From Artocarpus heterophyllus (lineage: Eukaryota > Streptophyta > Magnoliopsida > Rosales > Moraceae): 64,000 bases of DNA. Location: assembly GCA_025403435.1 (NCBI GenBank), contig JAJQZP010000445.1:518324-582323 (forward strand). The letters are read 5' to 3'. Below the pieces are notes generated by a model, which was not told where the DNA came from, did no database searches, and worked only from the letters and a program-made list of their open reading frames with translations. Positions 35,260 to 48,575 of the stretch are shown one piece after another. Every line of letters begins with the position of its first letter. Position 1 is the first letter of the stretch. The position numbers were made by a program, and so were the translations under genes.

Positions 35260-38040
35260 ATGGAGAAACCAAAAATGTCGCCAGCTCATTTATCTCTGCT
35301 TGTGCTTATACATGTGAGTTTTCATGGCCAAGAGGTTTTTGCTTTTGCCACTACATCTGATCACGGTATGTAGAGACATCTTATAATCGATATTCCCAAT
35401 TTTTCCCAGCTATTCTAGTAATCATTTTCTCAAAAAAAAAAGAAAAAGAAATTTTCAAGAACACCATCATATTTATTTATTTATACTTAGGATGCTAAAA
35501 ATTGTCATATCTAATTCGTCTTTTTTTTTTTTTTGTTACTCTTTTCTGTGCCTTGATCAACTTCACGTTTTGTTCCCCATAGATTACGTCTTTCCAAAAT
35601 AAGGGAGTATGTTTATGGGGCTGTTTATTTATTTTTTTCAATATGTCCATCAGCTAAACTCAAATTTATAGTATTTTATATATATATATATATATATTCC
35701 TGACTTATTTCCATAGATGTAGAGCATATTCTAGCTAACCTAATTACCTGGAATCTCGTTATCAATATTGTCAGACTTTAGTTACATGAAATCTGTATAC
35801 AATGCCACCGATCTTCCATTCAAGGAGGAATACGACTACATAGTGATCGGAGGCGGCACAGCAGGCTGCCCCTTGGCTGCAACCTTATCAGGAAACTACT
35901 CTGTCCTCGTCCTTGAAAGAGGCAATGTTCCTAAAGCACAACCAAGTACACTGACTGTAAGTGGTTTTTTCGCAAATCTTAATCAACCAGACAACGTCAC
36001 CACACCAGCCCAAAGATTTAAGTCTGAGGAAGGTGTCACAACTTATCGAGGTAGAATTCTAGGAGGTTCAAGCATGATTAATGCCGGCTTCTATACTAGA
36101 GCGGAGAATGAATTCTTTTTAAAATCGAGGGTAAAATGGGACATGGATTTAGTTGAGAAGGCGTATAAGTGGGTTGAAGAAACTATAGTGTCACGCCCAA
36201 CAAAGTTGGCAGTTTGGCAATCTGCCTTGAGAGGAGCTCTTTTAGAGGCTGGTGTAGTTCCAAACAACGGTTTTACTCTAAATCACAAGCTTGGAACCAA
36301 AGTTTCAGGTTCGATATTCGATCAAACGGGGAAGAGACATGGGGCTGTGGAGCTGCTTAATAAAGGAAATTTCAAGAACTTGAGAATTGGTATTCATGCC
36401 ACCGTAGAAAGAATCATTTTCTCCACCAAAACATCAAGTACGTTTCTAAAAGTATTACACATTGCATCTATTTTTTCCCAGAAACAATATTATGCCCTTC
36501 CCTCTTGGTAGCTATTACGGTAAATAGGACTTGTAACCACCCACATATCCAATGCTGATATGGTATTATCACTATTGGATATGTGGGTGCAGACTATCTT
36601 AAACATGAGCCCAAAAAGCCTATACTATTAGGAGATAGTATTATTTTTTGTGTACCATCACTTCAATCTTCCCCAGATGATATAGAATTACAGAGTTTAC
36701 TCTGTCTCGAACATTAGTATATAGTTATAGTTGTGTTTTTACAATTGAGAACTTATTCTTGAAGCTTTTTTTTTTTTTTTTTTTGGTTTTTTACTAATAA
36801 TCAATCTCATCTTAACATATGTGTAGAGCCATGTACTATTGGAGTCATCTACACTGATTATACTGGGAAGTCTCATCTGGCACTTGTGCATCCAAAAGGA
36901 GAGGTTATAGTGAGTGCGGGCACGATTGGGAGCCCTCAACTCCTACTACTTAGCGGAATTGGTCCAATTGCCCATCTCTCGTCCCTGCAAATTCCTATAA
37001 TCCATCGCCAGCCTAACGTTGGAAAATTCATGTACGACAATCCTCGCAATGGTCTCACTCTCAAATTTCCATTTACAGTCAATCCTTCTCCTGTACAGGT
37101 TGTAGGAATTGCTCGAGATTATTATATCGTAGGCGTCTCTTTCTTTCAAAACTCATCTTCTCCTTCAAATTCAAGTGTGGGGACCATCGCGGGAAAAGTC
37201 CCAGGACCACTATCTAGTGGGTCCCTCTGGTTGAGCTCGCCTTTTGACGTAAAAGCCAACCCACATGTCCGATTCAACTACTTTGCAAATCCGATTGACC
37301 TCTCAAAATGTGTTGGCGGAATGAGGAAGATTGGTGAAATGCTCAAGACCAAAACCATGGATCGATTTAAGTTTGAGGATTCCGATGGTGCAAGAAGGTT
37401 TTCCTTCTCTGGGACGTCCTTGCCGAAGAATTACGAGTCAAATGATTCAGCTATGGAAGCCTTTTGTCGAAGCACGGTGGGGACGATTCACCATTATCAT
37501 GGTGGGTGCCTGGTGGGAAAGGTGGTCGATGGTAATTTTAGGGTCATGGGTATTGATTCACTCCGTGTTGTAGATGGATCTACTTTCACCAGCACACCAG
37601 GGACAAATCCTCAAGCCACTATAATGATGTTAGGCCGGTAAGTTTTTTTTTTTAAATTAAATTATTACATATAGTAATTTTGCTTGAAAATAAATTAAAA
37701 AAAAGTGCTTTAAGTTATATCAATGTGATTCGTACAAATTGAAAGAAGGATCAGAATATAAGTAAGGTTAATCTTGGTAAAAAAAGAGATTGTTACAGTG
37801 TTTTTTGAGTGAGAAGTAACTCAAATTTTTTGGGTGATTTTCCTCCTAATGTATAAGTGGGGTCCGCGTCATATTTCCTCATCCCTACTGATTCTTAGAT
37901 ATATATATATATATTTTTCTCGAAGTGTATGCTTGCAATTTATTCACCAACTCTTTCTAATCCTTTTGGTTTTAAATCGCTTTACTTGTTTTAGGTATGT
38001 TGGTCTTCAAATGCTTCAGGAAAGAAGAGACGGCACGTAG
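35260..38040 (+). CDS. GMC oxidoreductase, (R)-mandelonitrile lyase-like (gene B), complete, 541 aa
   Basis: Exons are 35260-35365, 35775-36437, 36827-37637 and 37995-38040 (1626 nt, intron phases 1, 1, 2), the four-exon plan of Prunus hydroxynitrile lyase genes. Exon 1 encodes a hydrophobic secretion signal ending near FAFAT. The FAD dinucleotide fold VIGGGTAGC is at residues 59-67 and the flavin-ribose acidic residue is in LVLERG near 83. GMC signature 1 (GRILGGSSMINAG) is near 128-140 and signature 2 ([15 protein letters not shown]) at 286-300. The putative catalytic pair is His479 in HHYHGG and Asn517 in PGTNPQ. Compared with Prunus lyases (Tyr-Trp-His ... His), the residues before the catalytic His are Ile-His and the second His is Asn, so mandelonitrile lyase activity is doubtful and an oxidase or other lyase role is possible. 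It is clearly diverged from genes A and C but collinear with them. The start fits the signal peptide and lies 331 bp downstream of a TGACGTCA box. Confidence 0.92.
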
Positions 38041-40289
38041 AGATTAGTAAATTTGTAGCAGGATGGCGTGCGATGATCATTCTCCTGCGTGTGTATGCAA
38101 ACATTCAAAGTCTCTCTGAATTAGCATAATTCTTACATCACCCTACCATTGTGTGCTTAATTCAGTTTACTGTCCAACTCTAAAATGTTTTACTGACCAC
38201 AAATAAATAAAGCTCCTGCAGGCTTTACTGTTTCGTAACGATCCTAATGTCTCCTTTAATTTGCAGTAATACTTTATGGTTTAAAATGCATATGTAATTG
38301 TGCTAGAATTTAGCTTACATGTGTATTTGTGTCTTTCTAATAATATTATGTCATATCAATTAAAGTATTTTAACTTCAATAAGATTTTACGAAATTTTAC
38401 TAGACATGACCTTTTAATTAACATTAAATAACATCATTGGAGAACATAAAACGGGCATAAGCAAAGCACATAGGCTTGTTCCCCATTTTTATAATGAACG
38501 GTGCATTACATTTTTTTTTTTTTTTTTTTTGCACTATGTGCTAGTTGTTCCTTCTTTTCAGTCTTGAAGGAAAAAAAAAAAAAAAGGGTTGACCTGGCAA
38601 CCTACATGATGGGCCTTCACCGTCAACATCGCCTTAGAGGGATCAACTCCTAAGCCCTATGCACCCCGCCTAGACATGAGCCCATGTACAAGCCTTCATA
38701 GTCAACATTGCCTTTACACTCGCATTTTGGACCCATTCAACTAGATATTGGACTTTCAATTTGTGCCCCTCAAAAGGGTAGTTGTAGGTCAATAATATAT
38801 GTTTTTTACCAAAATATCCCCATCGGAAAATGTAATCTACAAGATTACCACTGATAATTGTACTATTTGTCTTTCGAACCAAGAGCGATAGGTAATAGTT
38901 TTCATAATTGGTGGCAGTTGCTAGTCGCCAGCATTAGTTGTGGGAGAGCAATAGGGTAGGTTATTTAGATAATACACAAGATTATTTTTGAATAGAGATG
39001 TCAATTTGGTTCAAGCCAAACGGTTGGCCAAAACATTGGACGTTGTACATCGACCCATCCCGACTCATAAAGATCTGGGCCAATTTGAGAAATGCTACTT
39101 CTATGGATTTTTTTTTAATAACTTTACCACTTCTTCATAAGCTTGAAACATACCAGACATAATTGATGACAAATATTTTTAGTTAGTATTATGTAAACAT
39201 ATGTTATCTAAGGGTATTTTAGCCGTTTTGGCCAAGAGAAATGGTAGAAATCAAAGGAAGAGAAAAAAAAAGGTAATAAAACACAATAATAATAGTGAAA
39301 ATGTGGTATACCACCTAATTTATATTGAAGATTTGGGTTGGTGCAAAACTCTCGACAGGATTGGGCCTAGCACTTCGGCCTGAATAAAGATTTAGGCCAG
39401 CCTGTATAGTTTTTTAAACCGGTCGATTATCCTTCTTAATCAGCTAAATTATTTCAAATTTTTTAAAAATTCACCAATTTTAATGAAATTATTGTAAAAA
39501 AAAAAGGCATTAGAAAACTCACTGAGGACAACATTGCTCGAAAAATCATCTAAAAAGATTACCTTATTACAAAATCACAGAAACAAATGACAAAAATGAA
39601 ATTACGACACCAAGCCATAAAACCAAATCTTGAAAAAGCAAACTCAGAACAACGTTTGCCGTTGTGACATGCAACAATGATGAAAATCATAAAAATTAAT
39701 TTGATTGGGTAGGAACGATTTGCAACGACAAAGGAGATTGCAAAATAAGATCCGAACAGATTCATAGTGGTGAATTGGCTATTTTTTTTAGTGAGGATTG
39801 TGGAGGAGAAATTGGATCTTTGGAGGCAAGGATTGGGTTGAAAGAATGAGATTGGGAAGTCAAATCGGCAGTAGAGAAGGGGATGGGCAGAGAGAGAGTT
39901 TTTTCGTGAGGGGAGAGAGGGAGATGCACATTTTATTTAGTGTGTTAGGACTTCACCTCCTTTTTCATAAAAAGTGTCATGGTTCCTTCTATAGAATATG
40001 AATTGATATTGAAATAAGGATAAATTTGCTATTTTAATGTCAAGTAAAAAAAAAAAAAGATAATGGTCAATAGGGCACAAATTTAAAGTCTAAATAAAAA
40101 TATCATAAATCTACGTAACTTAGAATTGGATGGCATCTTACCAAATTTTCTCTTTTCGATCTAAAGATTATTAGGCCTTTTTAATAATTTTGGTCGGTTG
40201 TATCACTCGACAATGATAACTTTATAGATTTATAATAAATCATTGAACACTCACACTATGACTAGGGGCCAAAAATAACATTCACAAAT
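38041..40289. other. Spacer after gene B, no gene recognised
   Basis: AT-rich sequence with a T run at about 38512-38530 and an A run near 38571-38585. A few open frames of 60-70 codons show no recognisable domain. Possible TE-derived fragments are too decayed to name. Confidence 0.5.
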
Positions 40290-40344
40290 ATGTTCAAAAA
40301 CGCAATGTTACAGCTTAATTTCACTCCTCAGAATCCGTTGAGCC

Positions 40345-41760
40345 TGTCTCATTACATATACATCAAGAATCCAAAGTGGCATCTAGTCATGTCTGAAGAG
40401 TTTGGTGCTCTAGTTTACATTGGCACATGGGACCCTATACCCTTTGATCCTACTCAAAATCTTGATGCCTACAGGTGGATTTCTTATATAAACATTTAGC
40501 TGACGGTTTACGCTTCCATCAACCCCTTAAAGTAGACTATCATGGCTCATTCAACCCTCTCATCATGCTTGCTATTGTACGTCTTGATCTCAGTTTTACC
40601 ATGAGTTGAGATTGGCCCTTGTGTCAACTTGGTGTCAATAATGTCTTCCTCTAAAGCCATCATTTCAAGGATGTTTATATGGAATAAACTCCAGGATTCA
40701 TTGATATTGGCTATTCCTCTCAAATATTCAAGCCTCACAAGGCTATCCAAAAATTTGTAACAACGTCCGTAAACCAAGGGTCTAAACCAAGGAATCCCTT
40801 AGATATGATATAAAATGGGTCTTGTTCAATCATTGATAAGAAATATCTCTATAAAGAATACAAATTAGAGATTGAAAAAGGGGAAAGAGATGGAATCCTT
40901 GACCCACAATGGATATATGAGGGTTTGTTCAACCACATAGATTAGGCTCCAAGAATATGGTGCCCTTAAGGCTTTCTATTTAATTGCATTGAAAGCCTCA
41001 ATGAATAAGGATTTTTCTATTGGTCCATGCCATTTAAGGGCAAGTAGATCATTCATGATAGAGAGGATGAACTTTCTTTACATTGGATGGTTTGGTGTTT
41101 TTATGATCTCTTTCTTATTGATTGCAAGTTTTGCATTTGCTTTCATTGTTGTCCCTTTGGTAGATATTACTGGTATTTATAGATCTATTTTTGGATCTGT
41201 GCTTTATGAAAACAATGTTATTTCTGGTGTCATTTTTCCATGCACTTTTATCTTGTGACAGCCAACAATCCCTTGAGTTAAAAGGGCTAAGGAAGGTTAA
41301 CTTATAATGGCTCACACTTCCACTTGGTACAATTTTGTTTGCTCTGGGTTTAAGTGATGGTCATAAGCAATGACACCCTCTCTCAATGGTATGAAACTTT
41401 TTGGGGTAAAACTTAAGAGCCAAACCGTGTGGGCTTAGGCCCAAAACAGGCAATATCGTTCCAAATAAAGATATAGGTCATTATAAACACAATTTGGGAA
41501 GGGACTTTTGCTGACGAACAGTTATACAATATGTGGTCCTTATTCTTTAGTTGTTCTGCACTTCTTACCTGGATATCTCGTTATTCACCTATCGCAACAA
41601 CATTACATTGGTGATCTCCTAGGCCTTCATGACAATTACTGATGCTAAATTCGTTGCCACACTTTTCACCTCTATTTCCACTTTTGTAATCTTAGCTTGC
41701 TCCGCTCTATCTGATATGCCCAAGTATCGGACTATTGTTGGTAGTCTATAATTTGTGTCT
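40345..41760 (+). pseudogene. Fragments of a Ty1/copia polymerase
   Basis: Around 40365-40470 a frame reads PKWHLVMSEEFGALVYIGTW, which matches the start of copia reverse transcriptase (P.W..AM..E..AL..N.TW). Near 41625-41752 another frame reads ITDAKFVATLFTS and MPKYRTIVGSL, matching the later copia segment (DAK..ATP ... YR.IVGSL.YL). The intervening 1.1 kb has no recognised domain. Frames are broken and catalytic motifs are missing, so this is a relic. Confidence 0.6.
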
Positions 41761-42011
41761 CAGAAGGAAATAAAAGACACGAATCCCAAACAAGAGAGAA
41801 ATGAGAAATGGTTGCAAGATGAACATAACCACGCTTTTGAAGAGTGGATATAGACACACATATATAATGAGGCTTGTAAGTCTTCAAGCAAAGGTGTCTC
41901 AGAAGATTTGTTTAAGTTGACCGGAGGACCCTCATTCATAGTCATAAGATATACTTCGTATTCAATAAATGGTTTTACCTTTTACACTAGCGAAATAAAT
42001 GAGAAGCATTG

Positions 42012-42424
42012 AGTCCAAAATAGTGGTGTGTGTCTTCGTACCGATTCTATGCATGTTTTCTCTACAAAAGACAAGAATCCCACATATGGAACATGACCTA
42101 CTATTGTTAGGTTGACGACATTTAGGAACTTGACTATTGTGAACTTTGAACAATTTTTTTTAAATGCAAGTGGATCGACAATAACTACATGAAGATTGAT
42201 AATGACGATGTTACAGTAGTAGACTTTAAAATATTGGGTTACAAAAATATCATGGCATCACAAGCTAAACAAGTCTTCTACACAACCGATCCTAAAGATT
42301 TGGAGTTGTTATTAGTCATGCCGATGAAGTCAAGAGCAGTTAGCGGTAGTGATGAGGATAATGATGAAGGAAACGATATTCCATCTTTTAGCAAAGGATT
42401 GCCGTTTGGTGGAGGAGGTTGATG
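42012..42424 (+). pseudogene. CACTA (En/Spm) transposase-associated C-terminal relic, DUF4216-like
   Basis: One frame reads SGVCLRTDSMHVFSTKDKNP up to a TGA near 42088 and continues to about 42150. It then shifts into FKCKWIDNNYMK and FKILGYKNIMASQAKQVFYT to TDPKD (42153-42300). In CACTA elements this region has the pattern GVxV..... FSSSKDKNPxxG ... LFKCxWxD ... VNFxxLGYKxxxxxLASQAKQVFYxxDP, and the match is direct. An acidic tail (SDEDNDEGND) and IPSFSKGLP follow, also typical. At least one stop and one frameshift make it non-functional. It lies just inside the TAGTG end at 43032. Confidence 0.8.
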
Positions 42425-42799
42425 TCTTTGATGACAACGACTCACACTTAATACGTTTAGATGTTGAATGGAGTTGTATTAATAACTCTAATAAAGGTAA
42501 AAGGAAAAAATAATCACTATTTTGTTATTGTATTTTTTCGTTGAACTATTTAATAAGAGCTTTCATTTGTTTTGCATTATGTTATATTTCGTTCTCTTGG
42601 ATGTTGTAATACAAACTTTGTTGTATTTTTATTTGACTAAGAATAATGAGTAATGTGAAAGTTTATTGAAATTGCATGTTGTTTACTTTTTCATTTAATT
42701 TATTGTTATTTTAAACAATTTGTATTATAATTATTTATTTTTTCAATTGTTGAACATAGTATTTTTTTAGCATCAAATTTTAGACTATGATCTTTTACT

Positions 42800-43032
42800 A
42801 AAATAGTTGTCTAAAGTGACGATTAGACAACGGTTTTAAAAATAAACCGCCATCTAATGTTGGTGCCTCGTACCAAACACTCCCTCTAGTTCATTTTAGA
42901 CGACTGTTTATAACCATCATCTAATGTGCATAAGATTTTATAACTCTAGATTAGATGACAGTTTCTACAATCATTTTCTAATCTTTAGACGATGATTTTT
43001 AACCATTGTCTAATCTCAAGTATGTACTAGTG
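42800..43032 (+). mobile_element. CACTA element 3' end with subterminal repeats
   Basis: The element ends ...TGTACTAGTG at 43032, the inverse of a CACTAGT start. Inside it are repeated, partly inverted motifs of the type TTAGACGA(C/T)GGTTT and AAACCATCATCTAA (42813-43018), the subterminal repeat structure of CACTA transposons. The opposite terminus was not identified upstream. Confidence 0.65.
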
Positions 43033-43311
43033 ATTTTAGAATATTATTGATGCATTGTTGAATGAAAAAAAATAATGTACTTGAAAAATATCGAGAGTAT
43101 TACGTATATGTATCTTGAACCTTTGAAACTTGGTTGTGTCATTAGAAGGATTAAATGTGATCTCGTTTCTCCCTTCAATAGATTCCAATCATTTAGCTCC
43201 TTAAGTTCACTTGTGATGCCTTGAGGTGGGGGTCAGGGAGTTTTAGGTAAAGAAGTTGAATTAAGCATAGTAATTAAAGAAAAAGTAAATAAATATCGTC
43301 GGAAATAAATA

Positions 43312-43420
43312 AACAACATCGACGGTCACGTCACCGTCACGTGAATACCATGAAGGTGGGGCCGAAATATTATTCTCATTCACCGTCATGTGGATGCTTA
43401 CCACGAAGGTGGACAGATAA
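43312..43420. repeat. Short direct repeat with TCACCGTCA cores
   Basis: TCACCGTCACGTGAATACCATGAAGGTGG-like sequence (about 43330-43358) recurs as TCACCGTCATGTGGATGCTTACCACGAAGGTGG-like sequence (about 43380-43412). The first contains a CACGTG-like G-box core. Origin unknown. Confidence 0.5.
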
Positions 43421-43499
43421 TTAAAATATAATATCAAGAATAATAATACAAAAATATTAAAAATCATCGTCTCTAAGATAAATTAAAATATACAATTAA

Positions 43500-45122
43500 C
43501 AGAGACAAAATGACATCAACACTGGGGCAAGTCGTGTAGTACACGCATCATACCACAGTTCTAAAGAAAATACCATTTCAATCCAAAGAGCTAGGTTTCG
43601 ATCCTAGGCCCATCCTTCCTCTTCAAACTTGAAGGGGGATTTTAAAAACAAGAAAACGTGAGCGGAAGGCTCAGTAGGATAATTAGTTAAAAACAAGTTA
43701 TTCTTTTAAATATAGTGATCAAGAACAGAGAATTATTCACAATTTGTTCTAATTAATATAAATCTCAAAGTCTTGACAAATCAATAAAAACACTTACTTG
43801 AAAGCAACTTGATAAAACATCACCGTACGGGTTTTGGAAATCTAAAAGGATTATCAAACACAATTCTTCAAAATCAAACATAGAAATCATTCTTAAAGGA
43901 AACATTTAAGAAATAAACTTTTGCTAAAACAATTTAAAAGGGCTACCAAAGGAAGGGGTGAAAATATCCTACCTCATTTGAAATTCCAATAACGTAAGCT
44001 CCAAATAAAATCCAACGTATGCTCCACATATATTCAAAACCTTAAAAACTGTATTTAAGATTAGAAATCATATTTAACAAATATCATTATGTTAATTTAA
44101 TTATCAGTATGCCTTTGACTCAAAATAATCATAACCCAAAATCATAATCCTTTTTGTAACATTTCGGAATCATTAGACATTGAAAATCGTAGTAAAAACA
44201 TAATTTTCCAAGTCTATAGTAGGCCTGCCGAACACCCTAAACCGGCCTGCCGAACTGCACAGTTTGGCCTACCCACCAACTAGGACCGGCCTGCCGAACT
44301 TTTCCAGGTTCGGCCTACTAACCTGATGAATCTGACCTGCCGAACCTATGAATCTGGCCTACCGAAGATGAAGTTTAGCCTGCCGAACTAGCAAAATCTA
44401 GGGACCGAGACTTCGAGTCTCGACCTCTCCAAGCTCAAAATTCAAATTTAAAACCTGTTTTTCAATCCCTAGATCATGAGAATCATACAAAAAGCATAGA
44501 AAATCATAGTAGAACAAGTTTAGACCATTTTTCTCATATTTAAACTCAATTTCACCTTTGATTTAAAAATCAAAGAAAAATGTCAAAACTTGATTAAATC
44601 AAATTTTGTTGAAATAAAGCTTAGATTTATGATAAAATAAGGCCTACAAGCTTAGATTAAACATTATCTAAGCTCACCAAACTTCAGATTACAAAATGCA
44701 TAAAAATTCAAACCGAAAATCAAAATTTTAGAGAGAAAAAAGGGCTAACCTCAAATCAACCATTTTGAAGAGGATTTTAGGCTTCAATCTTGTTTCTTGG
44801 CTTCAAATCAATGAGAATAAAGCTCGAGATTGAAAATTTTTGCAAAGAAAAGGGAGAGGGAGATTTGCATAGAGAGAGAGACAGGAGGGAGCCAAGAAAA
44901 ACGGGAAAGGAAAGGAAAGGAAAAAGAAAAGAAAAAGAAAGGTCCAATGGCATTTTCGTAAATATGGAGAAAATGTGGGGTAAAATGTCATTTGGTATTT
45001 TTAAATATGACAAATGCAACAAAATCTTCAAATGACTAGAATTATCAACAAAATTTATACTGGCATACTTAATAACTAAACTTAACATAACTGACCTTAC
45101 TTTGAAATTCAGGGATGTTACA
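43500..45122 (-). mobile_element. TGTAACATCC-type LTR on the minus strand
   Basis: On the minus strand it starts TGTAACATCCC at 45122. It contains a cluster of GGCAGGCCGA-type motifs (seen on the plus strand as GGCCTGCCGAA, 44222-44400) and the CTACTGAGCCTTCCGCTCA block near 43655-43680 that corresponds to ACTTACTAAGC..GCTTA in its relatives. The 3' end (low coordinate) is not defined. A CT/GA-rich patch at 44845-44945 gives spurious open frames on both strands. Confidence 0.5.
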
Positions 45123-45474
45123 TCACTACAGCAAAATAGTCGTTAAACAATGCTAATATGATGACGAGTTGGCAAAAAAATTGTCATGGTATAAGCTTGA
45201 AAAATGCTAAACGGATCAAAAATATGAAAACAGTCGCAGTATGCAAGTGTACAACAATGGTTATTTTACATGATGATTATCGATCAAACTGCATAAATTA
45301 AAGACATAATACAAATTAATGATAATCATATAGTAGAGAAGAAGAGACTTACTGTTAAATCCTTTGTTTGAAGTCAGCACAAATTCATACCCAAACAGAT
45401 CCAACCAAATCCACTCTCTATAGGGCAAAATAAGTTTGACTTCCCCACTCTCCCCCCCTCCCCCACCACCCACA

Positions 45475-45520
45475 CCCCCCCCCCCCCCCCCCCCCACAAA
45501 AAAAAAAAAAAAAAAAAAAA
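45475..45520. repeat. Poly-C followed by poly-A tract
   Basis: About 21 Cs and then 24 As after a C-rich patch. Such a tract is prone to sequencing and replication errors. It creates a false Gly-rich open frame on the minus strand. Confidence 0.9.
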
Positions 45521-46590
45521 GCTTTACTGAGGTTGCTTTTATTGGAATAGGATATATGCTTTTAAAGGTATTTATGTAAATTTTTATTTTGACTATTTGA
45601 TAATATTTTAAATAAAGTTTGTGTGTTTTGTTTATAATTTATATGATAATTATTTACTATTATATTTGAATGATACATCATAATGCTCCAATACTAGTTA
45701 TTCTCTTTAATTATGGCATGGATGTTTTCTACACAGAAAGTTTAATAATTAAATGACATAATATAAAAATAAAGTTCATCAACCAACAAAATTAGAGTTA
45801 AATATTTTGATTTCTGATAAGGTTGTGGTGTTGTCTAATACTTTACTAGAGGAACAATCTTATCTGTATTGTTACAATATTGATCACGGACATAACGATG
45901 TATTCCTAACGCTTATAGCAAGTTTCGATCACCAACCCATGATGTTTGAGATATCTATAGTAAGGGCTTATGTAACCGCCATGCATGTTCTCGAGCTACC
46001 AAATTAAGACCCACGATATGATGACAAGGAGAAGAACGAGACTTATGAATTCTATGATGGGGAACAAGGGTGAACCATGTTCGACGATTGTTAGTGTGAG
46101 AAGACTTCTATTAATAGGAAAAGGATAAAAACCGGCTAAGGATCCTTATTCCAACTCCTCTAAACGACTTTAGTTTCTCTAATTTACATTTTACTATGAG
46201 TCCTAATCCTAAAATTTCAAGAAAAAGCTCAAATTTATAGTGGATGTAGAAAGCACTATAAATCCTTGTGATCTTCTTTTTATTTTATTTTACTAGAATT
46301 ACTATGTTCTTGTTTTTGTTCTTTTTAGAATTATTAAGCGGCTCTTGTTCTTCTTCTAACTTTGCACCCATTTTTTATTTCAGTAATTTGACGTGAGTAT
46401 GTATGATTAGCAATATTTTAATATTAATAATTATTTTATCTCATCTTATAGTTTTCAAGCGGGCCTATTTTCTAATAAGAATATTTATGAAACTACATAA
46501 TTACAATTAAAAGAACTAATTATAGTAAAGGTGGAGTTAATATAAAGGTACAACTGTCTCATTTTTGTTATTTTTTTATTCTCTATAATG

Positions 46591-46621
<31 letters not shown>

Positions 46622-46936
46622 AATGTAGCTAAAAAGGGTTTTATGAACTTTAGGTGTTGTATTTTTCTTAGCTAACTTTTCTCTTAAAAAAAGAGAGAAG
46701 TGCCAATATTTATATATACTATAATATTCTATGACGAATGTAAGTTTTTGAATCTATATGAGGAAAGTACTTAGCGTCCCTTTTAAAAAAAGAAAAATAA
46801 TTAGTGAAATTAAGATAAACTTGTTCAACTTGTCAGTATCAAATCAATATTAATATTAAAATTATAAACTTATTAGTAGTAAGCAGAGGAGCTAAGTTTT
46901 ATAAATTTGTAAAGAATAAAGATGCAAAACTCAAGG

Positions 46937-48240
46937 CTCAAGGTGTCAAAAAAGGGATAAGCCATGTGGATGGATCAATTTAAGCCATTGCATTGCACAA
47001 TATTAAAAAAATTGATTATTTTGAACCATTAGACTGATTCAATTTTTGGCTAAAGAACAAAAGCTATTTCCTCTTCTATATATACCAGTACGAGGGACGT
47101 GCTTAGGCACATTCCTTGTCAGTAACTTTTTTATCTTTTATGCTTACTTTAAAAAAATTCATCTTAAATTATTAAGTGTATTAATAATATTTTATGTTAA
47201 AAAATATTTTTAATGCATGAGGATATCTTTATCAAAAGAGAGACTTGAAATTACTGACTATGATAACTCATTTGAAATAAAAGAAAGTTGGGCTACGTGG
47301 CTTTTTAATGGATTCTTTAAAATAGATGACCATAATTTTTCTAAATTAAGCAAATGGCCTATCTACACTTAAAAATCAAGGGCATGCTTAGTGAAAAAAT
47401 TCTTCCATTTTTTAACTTATAAAAATCACTTTGTTCCCTCCCAAATGCATGGGCTAAATGCAGCCTTTGTTTTCCTTCATTTTAATAGAGTGGATAGGTC
47501 CTTTTTTTTTAATTTTACAAAACTTGGGCTTATTAACTTAAACTTTGCACATAAAATAGGCTATTTCGATATATATGCTGAATAAGAATATGAAATGCCT
47601 GTAACCCTAACAGATAAAGTTATCAATTAAAAAACAAAAATTAAAAAAAATGCATGTTACATAGAAAGAATATGAAATGCTAGTTCAATACAATCAATTA
47701 TAAAGTTTCATCTTTTTTCTTTTTTTTTCTTTTTTGGATTATGTAAGATTTTGAAGTACGAGTTAACGCAATAAATTAATTTATTTTGAAAAAGTTATCT
47801 ACTTGTTAGCATAGGATAAACCATAATGCTAAAGTAATAATTGATTTTTATTTGAATTAATCCTAATTCTTATTATGATTATGCATGTGTTACTTTTTGT
47901 GACTAATGTATAAGAATGTTATATTTGTCTTTTATTGTTAAAAAAATATTATATTTAAATTTTTTATCTTTAGAAATTATTGTATCATCAGTAAAATGAT
48001 GCAGTCCATGAGACCATGATGCACTTTCTATGTTATATGATGTCATATATTATGCGAATTCATTAATATGTAAAGATGTAAAATTAAGCAATGAGTATGA
48101 GGTGTCAAAAAAGACATAGGCAATGTGGATTAATCCAAGTCATTGTATTAAACTAAGTAAAAAGGGAAGCAATTTTGGACCATTGGATTAAGTCAAAGGT
48201 TGGTTGAAGAGCAAAAACTTTTCTCACTTTTGAAAACCAA
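46937..48240. repeat. Diverged direct repeat pair (46937-47080 and 48095-48240)
   Basis: Both copies run GGTGTCAAAAAAG, AT(A)AGCCATGTGGAT-like, ATCAA..TAAGCCATTG-like, TTTTGGACCATT(A/G)GA.T and then AAGAGCAAAA.CTTTCTC-like, in the same order but with many changes. The first is followed by CTATATATACC, a TATA-like box. They may be old LTR fragments. Confidence 0.45.
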
Positions 48241-48410
48241 CGTTAGAAATTATTAAGAAATTGATTTTCTAACATTTTTAGGTTTTTAAAACGTCAATTT
48301 TGATGCCCATAAGGTATAGAATTAATCGAGTCTTCAATTGGACCCATTTGGGTCAAATTCGGGTAAAGAAGACCCAATTCGGCTAAAAATTTGATTTTGG
48401 GGAGCCAGAA

Positions 48411-48575
48411 ACGACATGTTGTTTTAGCCCTGAAGGGCGTGTTGTCAACAACAAAATGACATTTTGTTTTTCATTGAGAAAAACAACACGTTGTTTCACT
48501 AGGGGAGAGGCCGTTCTTGTCATTTCAAAATGACATGTCATTTTCTTTCAGTAATGAAAGCGACATATCGTTTTT
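48411..48575. repeat. Group of five short palindromes
   Basis: Near-palindromic ACA/TGT cores at about 48411-48424, 48455-48470, 48482-48496, 48527-48544 and 48560-48576. The fourth, AAAATGACATGTCATTTT, is a perfect 18-bp palindrome. They are spaced 20-45 bp apart. Confidence 0.6.

Noticed and set aside
45124..45140. CACTACAGCAAAA, similar to a CACTA terminal repeat
   Set aside because: No matching inverse end or subterminal repeats were found on either side; the match is short and adjoins an LTR end.
45261..45497. Gly-rich minus-strand frame
   Set aside because: It comes from the poly-C tract.
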